Part shown: in pieces, positions 31,884 to 39,112 of the stretch
How the letters are laid out: each line of letters starts with the position of its first letter
Position numbering within the stretch: the first letter of the stretch is position 1
Source: Enhygromyxa salina
GTDB lineage: Bacteria; Myxococcota_A; Polyangia; Nannocystales; Nannocystaceae
DNA length: 39,931 nucleotides
Assembly (NCBI RefSeq): GCF_002994635.1
Contig: NZ_PVNL01000066.1
Span: 1-39,931, forward strand
Direction: 5' to 3'
Translations under genes and position numbers: made by a program
Notes under the pieces: model-generated
Seen by the model: the letters and a program-made list of their open reading frames with translations, nothing else
The model's database searches: none
Told to the model about the DNA's origin: nothing

Positions 31884-31904
31884 AAATTGTGTGCTAATTG
31901 TGCG
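31884..31904 (+). promoter_or_regulatory. AT-rich direct repeat, candidate operator
   Basis: AAATTGTGTGC (31884-31894) is followed immediately by TAATTGTGCG (31895-31904): two copies of AATTGTG spaced about one helical turn, in a locally AT-rich patch of an otherwise GC-rich divergent intergenic region (31734-31946). This is a typical footprint for a regulator or an alternative promoter serving the thioredoxin-fold lipoprotein at 31947. Confidence 0.4.
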
Positions 31905-31946
31905 TGTCGGGCGCGAGCTCACACCCGTCCTGCATCGGTGACCAAC

Positions 31947-32852
31947 ATGAAAACAACTCGCCTGATCCTCCTCAGTACTCTCCTGCTCTCACCGCTCGCC
32001 GGGTGCGACGGCGGCACCGACGACAACGGCGTGAACGAGGGCGAGACGGACTCCGGCGACGGTGATGGTGACGGCGACACCGAGACCGAGACCGAGACCG
32101 GTGAGCCCGAGCCGCTCGACGACGACGAAGACGGCCTGACCAACGAAGAAGAGGCCGAGCTCGGCACCGATCCCAAGAAGAAGGACACCGACGGGGACAA
32201 CTACTGGGATCCGTGGGAGCTGGCCGAGGGCACCGACCCGCTCGACTACGACAGCCGGATCTACACCGGTTTTTGGCCCTACAACCCCAACAAAGACGAG
32301 CTCGTGCAGGGCACCTGGGCGACCACGGGCAAGCAGGTCGGCAAGCCGTTCCCCCGCCAGAGCTTCTTGGATCAGCACGGCGACTACGTCGACGTCTATG
32401 ACTTCGCCAATTTCACGGTCAATCAGGCGATGACCCCGGCGTTCTTCATCTTCGACATCTCGGCCCAGTGGTGCGGCCCGTGCCACAACGTCGCCAACTG
32501 GATCAAGGGTGTCGACGACGCCAACACCACGTGGATCCAGGAGCTGTACCCCACGGTCCGCGAGAAGGTCCACAGCCTGCGGATCTGGTGGGTGACCTTC
32601 ATCGTCCAGGACCAAGCTGGCGGCGCCCCGACCCTGGCCGACGCGCAGAGCTGGTTCACGGTCCACAAGGACAACTACATCCCGATCCTGGTCGACGAGA
32701 CCCAGCAGGTTCAAGATACCTTCCTGGGCAACGCGTTCCCGCACTTCTTCTTGCTCGATCCAACCCTGGCGATCGAGTACTTCCCGCCGCCCGGTGGCGG
32801 GACCAACGAAGATCCGTACCCGGCGGTCGGGCTCGTCGACACGCTCCTGTAG
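31947..32852 (+). CDS. Thioredoxin-fold lipoprotein (WCGPC) with calcium-binding repeats
   Basis: 301 residues from ATG 31947, which gives the signal TRLILLSTLLLSPLAGC (Cys20). Residues 25-55 are a Gly-Asp/Thr-Glu linker. Residues 56-105 carry thrombospondin type-3-like Asp loops ('DDDEDGLTNEEEAELGTDPKK', cut here to its key phrase, then 'DTDGDNYWDPWELAEGTDP'), likely binding calcium. The thioredoxin-like domain then has WCGPC in 'FDISAQWCGPCHNV' and a late cis-Pro-like 'GNAFPHFFLLDP'. Calcium loops fused to a thioredoxin fold fit an extracellular, surface-attached redox protein. Eighteen bases before the parvulin gene, so probably cotranscribed with it. Confidence 0.85.
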   Translation: MKTTRLILLSTLLLSPLAGCDGGTDDNGVNEGETDSGDGDGDGDTETETETGEPEPLDDDEDGLTNEEEAELGTDPKKKDTDGDNYWDPWELAEGTDPLDYDSRIYTGFWPYNPNKDELVQGTWATTGKQVGKPFPRQSFLDQHGDYVDVYDFANFTVNQAMTPAFFIFDISAQWCGPCHNVANWIKGVDDANTTWIQELYPTVREKVHSLRIWWVTFIVQDQAGGAPTLADAQSWFTVHKDNYIPILVDETQQVQDTFLGNAFPHFFLLDPTLAIEYFPPPGGGTNEDPYPAVGLVDTLL

Positions 32853-32870
32853 TTGCGGTACTCGGCGAGG

Positions 32871-34064
32871 GTGCGCCGCTCGACTCCCTCGTCTCGCGCT
32901 ACGGCGTTTGTCACTCACGCGACCGCTTGCGCTTGGCTGTGCGCCGCCGGTCTCCTCGCCACCTCGGCCTGCAAGTCGGGCGCAGGTGGCAAGGACGCCG
33001 GCGCTCGAGCTTCTGCAGACACGGCCGACGAGAACTCGCCGAGCGTCAAGCCAGCGGGCAAGTCCGGCAAGTCCGGCAAGCTCATGGAGCTCCCGGACGT
33101 CATCGCCACCGTCGACGGCCACGAGATCCCGCGCGCGGCGTTCGAGCAGCGCTATGCCCCCGCCGCCGCCATGGTCCTGGCCCGGCGCGACGACGGCGTG
33201 GTCCCCGAGCCATTCCAGGCCATGCAGCGCCGCACGATCATCGAGGGCCTGGCCTGGACCAAGCAGCTCGAGCTCGAGGCCCAGCGCAGCAAGGTCGATC
33301 TGGATCCGGCGGTGCTGGCCCAGACCGAGGCCGACGAGCGCGAGCACGTGCGCGACTGGCCGGCGTGGCTCGATCGGATCGGCCAGACCGTCGAGATCCG
33401 CCACCAGGCCAACGTCGACTACCTGCGCGAGCGGGCCCTGCTGGCGGCCCGCGGCGTCGTGCTCGAGCCCACCGAGGCCGAGCTCACCGCCGCCTACGAG
33501 GCCGGCCGCGAGATGTTCGTCGCCCAGGCCGAGATGGTCCGCGCCTCGCACCTGCTGATCACCTACGGCCCGCGCGTCGGCGACGAGAAGATCCAGCCCA
33601 CGCTGCCAGACGTCAGCGCCGCCGCGAGCGAGCAAGAGCGCGCGAGCTGGGATCAGCTCGCCCTGGCCCGCGCCAACGCGCTACGAACCGCCGCGCTCGC
33701 CCCTGGCGTCGACTTCAACGAGTTCGCCCGCACCTACTCCGAGGGACCCGGCGCGTTTCGTGGCGGCGACATGGGCCTGTTCCCCCGCCAGCAGATGGTG
33801 GCCGAGTACGCCGACGCGGCGTTCTCACTCGCGGTCGGGGAGATCAGCCAGCCGATCAAGTCCGACAAGGGCTACTACGTAATTCGCTGCTTCGGGCACT
33901 ACCAACCCGGGCCCCTGCCCTTCGAGGCCGTGCGCGCCGACCTCGTCCGCCAGCTCGAGGGCGAGAAGTACAAGCAGGGCAAAGCCGCGCTGCAGGCCGA
34001 GCTCAATGAGCGCTTCACGGTCGTCAGCGCCGTGCTCGACCAAGCCCGCGCGTTCAAGAAGTAG
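32871..34064 (+). CDS. Parvulin-type peptidyl-prolyl isomerase lipoprotein
   Basis: 397 residues from GTG 32871; a TTG at 32853 directly after the previous stop is an alternative adding six residues. Lipobox LLATSAC gives Cys34. Residues 45-75 are a Lys/Gly/Ser linker. An N-terminal SurA/PrsA-like helical chaperone part (VIATVDGHEIPRAAFEQRY...) precedes the rotamase domain (about 220-350): 'MVRASHLLITYG', 'DFNEFARTYSEGPGAF', 'GGDMGLFPRQQMV', 'YADAAFSLAVGEISQPIKS', 'GYYVIRC'. Such proteins fold exported proteins. Sitting after a thioredoxin-fold lipoprotein, it fits an envelope protein-folding module. Confidence 0.9.
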   Translation: MRRSTPSSRATAFVTHATACAWLCAAGLLATSACKSGAGGKDAGARASADTADENSPSVKPAGKSGKSGKLMELPDVIATVDGHEIPRAAFEQRYAPAAAMVLARRDDGVVPEPFQAMQRRTIIEGLAWTKQLELEAQRSKVDLDPAVLAQTEADEREHVRDWPAWLDRIGQTVEIRHQANVDYLRERALLAARGVVLEPTEAELTAAYEAGREMFVAQAEMVRASHLLITYGPRVGDEKIQPTLPDVSAAASEQERASWDQLALARANALRTAALAPGVDFNEFARTYSEGPGAFRGGDMGLFPRQQMVAEYADAAFSLAVGEISQPIKSDKGYYVIRCFGHYQPGPLPFEAVRADLVRQLEGEKYKQGKAALQAELNERFTVVSAVLDQARAFKK

Positions 34065-34069
34065 CGCGC

Positions 34070-34933
34070 TCAGTCTCCGCGCTTGGCTGGGTCGCCGCTC
34101 GCCAGCGCGGCGAGCTGCCTGCGTTGAAACCGGCGCAGGTCGTTGTCCAGGAACCACCGCGTGATCCCGGGGAACCGCTGGGCCGCGAAGATCACCAGCT
34201 TGGTGCCGAACCCCGGCTTCACGTAGACCCGGCGGCGGCGCAGCCCCTCGAGCGTCTCGCGAGCGACAAACTCGGCGCTGAGCGCCACGACCTTGCCCGC
34301 GAGCGCGTGGGTCTCGGGCGGCTTGATCAGGTTCTCTTGCTGGAGCTGCGGCGTGTCGGTGTCGGGCGGGAACGCGACAGTCACGTCGATCCCGTGCTGC
34401 ATCAGATCGTGGCGCAGCGACTCGGCGAACCCACGCAGGGCGAACTTGCTGGCCCCGTAGGCGGTGTAGCCGTAGATCCCGATCACCCCGGCGAGCGACG
34501 AGACAATCCCGATCTGTCCGCGGCTCTCGATCAGCGCTGGCAACAACGCCCGGGTCACGTGGACCGTGCCGAAGAAATTGACCCGCATGATCGAGTCGAA
34601 CATCTCGTCGGGGGTGTCGACGAACGACGCGGGGTGGGTGATCCCAGCGTTGTTGATCAGGACGTCCAGACCGCCGAGGCGCTCGAGCGCGGGATCGACC
34701 AGCGCGAAGATGTCCTCGCGCTTGCCGATGTCCAGGGCCAGGCCAAACAGCTGCTGGGTCGGCGCAGCCGCCAGCGTCTGCATCTGCGCGACCGTGTCAT
34801 CGATCGCAGCCTGGCCGCGCGCGACGATGCACACGTGCGCCCCCTCGCTAGCCAGCTGACAGGCCATCGCCCGGCCGATCCCGCTGGATCCGCCGGTGAT
34901 GAACACCCGCTCGTTGGCGAAGCTTCGGGTCAC
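34070..34933 (-). CDS. Short-chain dehydrogenase, 3-ketosphinganine reductase-like
   Basis: 287 residues from GTG 34933. Rossmann motif TGGSSGIG (13-20), NNAG (94-97), catalytic Ser145/146, Tyr159 and Lys163 (YGASK). After the active site comes AFPPDTDTPQL with PPDTDTP at 189-195, and then 'IKPPET', the signature of 3-ketodihydrosphingosine reductases (KDSR), which reduce 3-ketosphinganine with NADPH. The C-terminus is basic with aromatic residues (GITRWFLDNDLRRFQRRQ) and may be membrane-associated. Sphingolipids are known from myxobacteria. A serine palmitoyltransferase gene is not in this window. The gene follows the Cys-rich lipoprotein by 12 bases. Confidence 0.8.
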   Translation of the reverse strand: MTRSFANERVFITGGSSGIGRAMACQLASEGAHVCIVARGQAAIDDTVAQMQTLAAAPTQQLFGLALDIGKREDIFALVDPALERLGGLDVLINNAGITHPASFVDTPDEMFDSIMRVNFFGTVHVTRALLPALIESRGQIGIVSSLAGVIGIYGYTAYGASKFALRGFAESLRHDLMQHGIDVTVAFPPDTDTPQLQQENLIKPPETHALAGKVVALSAEFVARETLEGLRRRRVYVKPGFGTKLVIFAAQRFPGITRWFLDNDLRRFQRRQLAALASGDPAKRGD

Positions 34934-34945
34934 GGTGGCGGCTGA

Positions 34946-35488
<543 letters not shown>

Positions 35489-35602
35489 GAGGGCGACGTG
35501 TATCCGATCGCGGGTCCGGAGTGTCAAGCTGCCCCGAGTGCCGGCGTCGCCACGGACACACGAGATGCGTCGAGAGCCCCCTTCTAGAGCGCCGAGAGCA
35601 GC

Positions 35603-36268
35603 TCAGCTTTCGCCCCACCGGTTGCTGGGGATCACCCCCAGCCGCTCGCGCAAGCTCGGGATTGAATCTTCCCAGTGTCGCTCCCAATACACTGATAACA
35701 GCGGGCTCGCCCGGCGCCCGGCCTGGTAGCCGCCGCGCATCGTGTGCCGCAGGATATTCCAGCGGGCCTCGCCGATCAGGTGCTTGACCGTGCCAAATAG
35801 CAGGATCAGCGCGGAGTATGGCATGCGCAGCTGCGCCCATTGAAAGGTGTGCAATAGCACCTCCTCGTGGGCCTGGGCACCGAGGCCCAAGACGACGTGC
35901 CAGATGTCGTGGGTCTGGCGGACGCGCTCGAGCATGAAGCGGGTCTCGGGTGTGCGCGCGCGCGTGCACGGGGTCGTGAGCAGGTCTGGGTCGAGAAGGT
36001 GGTGACGCAGATGCTCGACAAACTCGCGGCCCAGCGTGCCGCGAGGCAGCGATGACAGCTCATCGCGCTCGATCGTGCTCGAGTCGATGCGTGGGCGGTC
36101 GGCGAGCACGGCCTGGCCCTCGCTGCTGGCGTGCATCATCCCCACCAGGTGGTCCATTCGGTATGCTGAGGAGATGTCCTCTACGACCATCAGCGCCTGC
36201 GTCTCGTTCGAGTCGCGGATCGCCCGACCCATCGCCCGACCGAAGGTCACCGCCGTCTCCATGTTCAT
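35603..36268 (-). CDS. Coq4-like protein
   Basis: 221 residues from ATG 36268 (a second ATG lies six bases in). The Coq4 family metal motif is present as HDIWHVVLGL...E: 'RQTHDIWHVVLGLGAQAHEEVLLHTF', here with His, Asp, His and Glu ligands in the usual order (HDxxH plus downstream Glu). The C-terminus 'AGRRASPLLSVYWERHWEDSI' also matches the family. Coq4 takes part in quinone biosynthesis, where it has been linked to C1 ring modification. No other quinone gene is nearby, so its role here is open. It is divergent from the DinB-like gene. Confidence 0.75.
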   Translation of the reverse strand: MNMETAVTFGRAMGRAIRDSNETQALMVVEDISSAYRMDHLVGMMHASSEGQAVLADRPRIDSSTIERDELSSLPRGTLGREFVEHLRHHLLDPDLLTTPCTRARTPETRFMLERVRQTHDIWHVVLGLGAQAHEEVLLHTFQWAQLRMPYSALILLFGTVKHLIGEARWNILRHTMRGGYQAGRRASPLLSVYWERHWEDSIPSLRERLGVIPSNRWGES

Positions 36269-36274
36269 ACGCCG

Positions 36275-36280
36275 AGCGTA
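36275..36280 (-). promoter_or_regulatory. -10-like TACGCT, 6 nt before start
   Basis: Minus-strand TACGCT, six bases, then ATG 36268. Same hexamer as before the cytochrome-like lipoprotein. Confidence 0.5.
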
Positions 36281-36523
36281 GCAGCGGTCGGGGTGATCGG
36301 CTGTTGTGGTGCTGGGGTAAAAAATGCTGGGGCGGCTGGGCGGGCGGCTACCCATTGGGCGCGTTGCGGATCTCCGCAATCATGGCGCGGCCTTGGCCCG
36401 AATCCCGCCGAGATCGTTTGAGTTTCTCGGGCGAGGGCGTGACGTGGCGCAACGCCTCGCCGCTCGGTCCAGCCGGGCCAGCCGCCTATCTACGTCTCGA
36501 CGGCGGCGTCGCCACTGAGCGGG

Positions 36524-36529
36524 TACACT
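36524..36529 (+). promoter_or_regulatory. -10-like TACACT, 5 nt before start
   Basis: TACACT then five C bases then ATG 36535. With the element at 36275 it brackets a 266-base divergent intergenic region in which I see no other gene. Confidence 0.5.
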
Positions 36530-36534
36530 CCCCC

Positions 36535-37062
36535 ATGGCCAATGAAGCGCGTGACTACTTGCTCCGGCAGTTCGAAACGGCGTGGGCGCTCACCTCGTAC
36601 CACCTCGAGAGCCTCACAACCGAAGAATGTTTGTGGCGCCCCGCTTCCAAGGGATTGCACGTACATCCGCTCCCGGATGGGAGGTGGCGCGCCGATTGGC
36701 CGGAGCACGAGGGGTATGACCTCGGACCTTCGAGCCTCGCGTGGCTGACATGGCACCTCGGCTTCTGGTGGTCCATGGTGCTCGACCACTCCTTTGGCGA
36801 CGGGAAGCTCGCGCGCGAGGACGTGATGTGGCCTGGCACCGCAGGCAATGTTCGCGAGTGGGTCCGCCACCTCCAGCAACGGTGGAGGACAATGCTCGAG
36901 CAGGTCACCGACGAGGAGCTGCGCTCGACCCAGCGGACACGATGGCCCTTTCAGGACCGTCCGTTCGGCGACGTCATCGCTTGGGCCAATGTCGAGCTCA
37001 CCAAGAGCGCCGCCGAGATCGGCTACGCCCGCTTCCTCTACGCCGTCAGTGCCGCTGACTGA
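36535..37062 (+). CDS. DinB-like four-helix protein
   Basis: 175 residues from ATG 36535; the frame is open upstream (ATG 36382) but the TACACT element and the family-typical N-terminus favour 36535. DinB/YfiT-like features: opening 'DYLLRQFETAWALTSYHLESL', then 'LTTEECLWRP', 'SSLAWLTWHLGFWWSMVLDHSF' with metal-ligand-type His residues, and a last helix 'VIAWANVELTKSAAEIGYARFLYAV'. Members bind a divalent metal and act as thiol transferases or in stress responses; specific role unknown. Divergent from the Coq4-like gene. Confidence 0.75.
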   Translation: MANEARDYLLRQFETAWALTSYHLESLTTEECLWRPASKGLHVHPLPDGRWRADWPEHEGYDLGPSSLAWLTWHLGFWWSMVLDHSFGDGKLAREDVMWPGTAGNVREWVRHLQQRWRTMLEQVTDEELRSTQRTRWPFQDRPFGDVIAWANVELTKSAAEIGYARFLYAVSAAD

Positions 37063-37116
37063 GCCGGGGTCAGGCCGAGGAGCTCGTGGGCGTGGGAGGA
37101 GGTCGAACGAGGCGGG

Positions 37117-37392
37117 TCAGATGCGACGGCCGCCAATGCCACGACCGCCGACGGGGCGGCAACGGTCGCGCCACAACGGCCCGACCAGCCTCGCCACCAG
37201 CCAGACCCGCGTGCGATCCTCGACCACACAACCTCCGCTGTCCGTCACGCGCAGCATCGACAAGCGCGGCTCGGGCGGGGGCTCGGGGTCGCGCTCGGCC
37301 GGCGCGACCGCTGCGGGCTGCGGCTCGCGTTGCTGCGGCGGCGTGGTGGGCTTGTCACAGCCGAGCGTCAGCAGCCCCACATGAGCGAGCAT
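37117..37392 (-). CDS. Small lipoprotein (possible)
   Basis: 91 residues from ATG 37392. A very short signal gives lipobox LLTLGC (Cys12), then a Pro/Gln/Glu linker (PTTPPQQREPQPAA) and a C-terminal part with two Cys (SGGCVVEDRTRVW, RDRCRPV) ending in Gly/Arg. The signal core is short for a lipoprotein and the tail is basic, so this may be a truncated or chance frame. No Shine-Dalgarno or clear -10 seen. Confidence 0.4.
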   Translation of the reverse strand: MLAHVGLLTLGCDKPTTPPQQREPQPAAVAPAERDPEPPPEPRLSMLRVTDSGGCVVEDRTRVWLVARLVGPLWRDRCRPVGGRGIGGRRI

Positions 37393-37550
37393 CCGCGCTG
37401 ATCGAACGATCTGTTCTTCCCACGTCGCAATCGTCCTCGCCGCGAGTCGAGCTGTCAACCAGCCCCCACACGACGACGGGTGCTCGACGATCAAGTACTC
37501 AACACGCGAGATCGAAGACAACACGGATTAGAGACGTCGTGCTCGGCAGC

Positions 37551-37556
37551 GATAAT
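37551..37556 (+). promoter_or_regulatory. GATAAT, -10-like element
   Basis: GATAAT in 'GCAGCGATAATTCTTC' is the closest match to a sigma-70 -10 in the window. It would start RNA about 40 bases before ATG 37602 of the kelch gene. Confidence 0.35.
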
Positions 37557-37601
37557 TCTTCTTGCCGTGCTCCACGTGTTGCGGCGATCGTGTCGAACGC
37601 C

Positions 37602-39017
37602 ATGGCCGCCAACGAGATAGCCACCGCCCACGAGGTCGAGGCCGGCACGCGCGGGCTGCGACGCAACGCCCAACTCATTGGCATGTCCGCGCTCTCACTC
37701 GCTAGCTGTGGATCAGACAACGCCATGTCCGAGCCCGGCGCACGCGTCGACGCCACGCCCATCGTTGCAGAGCGCGAGCCAGTGGAGGTCGCCCCTCGCC
37801 CTCGTGTTCGGCCGGAAGGTTGGGCAGCCGTCTCCACGGTGGGCGCCCCTCGCGGCCGAGAGGACCACACCGCGATCTGGACGGGCTCGGAGATGATCGT
37901 GTGGGGCGGAGAAGTGCGGGGTTCGGGGGTCATCGAGCCGCTGAACACCGGCGCGCGCTACAGCCCGGCCACGGACACGTGGAGCGTGATGACACAGGTC
38001 GGCGCCCCCGACCCGCGTGATGACCACGCGGTGGTGTGGACGGGTACCCAGATGATCGTGTGGGGCGGCAATCAAGCCGACGAGACTACCGAGCTGCTCG
38101 CCTCGGGCGGTCGATACAATCCGACCACCGATAGTTGGACACCGACCGCGTCGGGTCCCCTCTCGCCGCGTGATGATGCGACCGCAGTGTGGACGGGTAC
38201 AGAGATGATCATCTGGGGCGGTCGCACGCTCTACCGTCAACACGAGGGTTCGGGCGCTCGCTACAATCCGACCACGGACACCTGGAATGGCGTGAGCATG
38301 GTCGGCGCGCCCCAAGCACGCGAAGACCACAGCGCGGTGTGGACGGGCACGCAGATGATCGTGTGGGGTGGTTGGTCGGGCGCGGATGACCATCGCCAAC
38401 ATTTTCGTGATGGCGCCCGCTACGACCCAAGCGCGGACAGCTGGCGGCCCATGTCTGCCCACGGCGCCCCCGAGCCGCGCGAGGATCACACCGTGGTGTG
38501 GACGGGCACGCAGATGCTCGTGTGGGGCGGGGCCGTGCACGAGTACACGCCGGGGAAGATGCGGTCGGAGAAGGCGGTCGAGGAAGCGGTCGGGGAAGCG
38601 GTCGAAACAGTGCATGCAGACGATGCCGCGCGCTCGAAAGCCGAATCGGCCGGTTTAGCGAGCGACGACGGACCTAAAGACAAGCTCGTACAGCTGTCGA
38701 GCGGCGCGCTCTACAATCCAGCCACCGATACATGGCGCCGCATGTCCTCGACCGGCGCGCCCGCTCGCCGAGAAGACCACGTCGCGTTGTGGACGGGGAC
38801 CGAGCTCATCGTGTGGGGCGGACGAAAGGGCAAGAAGCAGCTGGCCGATGGCGCCATCTATGATCCCGAGACGGATGAATGGCGTCCGATGGCGGCGTCG
38901 GGACCCGAGCCGAGCGCACGCTGGAATCACGCCGCCGTGTTCGCCGAAGACCAAATGATCATCTGGGGCGGGTTTGGACAGGACTACGAAGTGGGCGGAG
39001 CTCGCTACACACCGTGA
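37602..39017 (+). CDS. Kelch-repeat lipoprotein, seven-bladed propeller
   Basis: 471 residues from ATG 37602 (GTG 37590 is an alternative). The signal-like segment RRNAQLIGMSALSLASC gives a probable lipid Cys near residue 36 after an unusually polar, 18-residue N-terminus. Seven repeats of about 50 residues follow, each 'GAPxxREDHxxVWTGTQMIVWGG' plus 'ARYNPTTDTW' (or close variants), enough to close a seven-bladed beta-propeller. Between the fifth and sixth repeats is a charged insert of about 45 residues (KAVEEAVGEAVETVHADDAA type) that breaks the pattern and may form a protruding helix. A ligand- or protein-binding role at the cell surface is likely; galactose-oxidase-type copper ligands were not seen. 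Confidence 0.8.
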   Translation: MAANEIATAHEVEAGTRGLRRNAQLIGMSALSLASCGSDNAMSEPGARVDATPIVAEREPVEVAPRPRVRPEGWAAVSTVGAPRGREDHTAIWTGSEMIVWGGEVRGSGVIEPLNTGARYSPATDTWSVMTQVGAPDPRDDHAVVWTGTQMIVWGGNQADETTELLASGGRYNPTTDSWTPTASGPLSPRDDATAVWTGTEMIIWGGRTLYRQHEGSGARYNPTTDTWNGVSMVGAPQAREDHSAVWTGTQMIVWGGWSGADDHRQHFRDGARYDPSADSWRPMSAHGAPEPREDHTVVWTGTQMLVWGGAVHEYTPGKMRSEKAVEEAVGEAVETVHADDAARSKAESAGLASDDGPKDKLVQLSSGALYNPATDTWRRMSSTGAPARREDHVALWTGTELIVWGGRKGKKQLADGAIYDPETDEWRPMAASGPEPSARWNHAAVFAEDQMIIWGGFGQDYEVGGARYTP

Positions 39018-39112
39018 GCAAGGTGACAATCGCTGGACCTTTGTGGCATCTCCGTCGCCACGCCATCCGCGGGGCCCAATTTCGACGTCACTCGCGTGTA
39101 TCCCGAACGATC

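Noticed and set aside
36382..36534. N-terminal extension of the DinB-like gene from ATG 36382
   Set aside because: The added residues are Arg/Pro-rich and not family-like, and TACACT sits five bases before ATG 36535.
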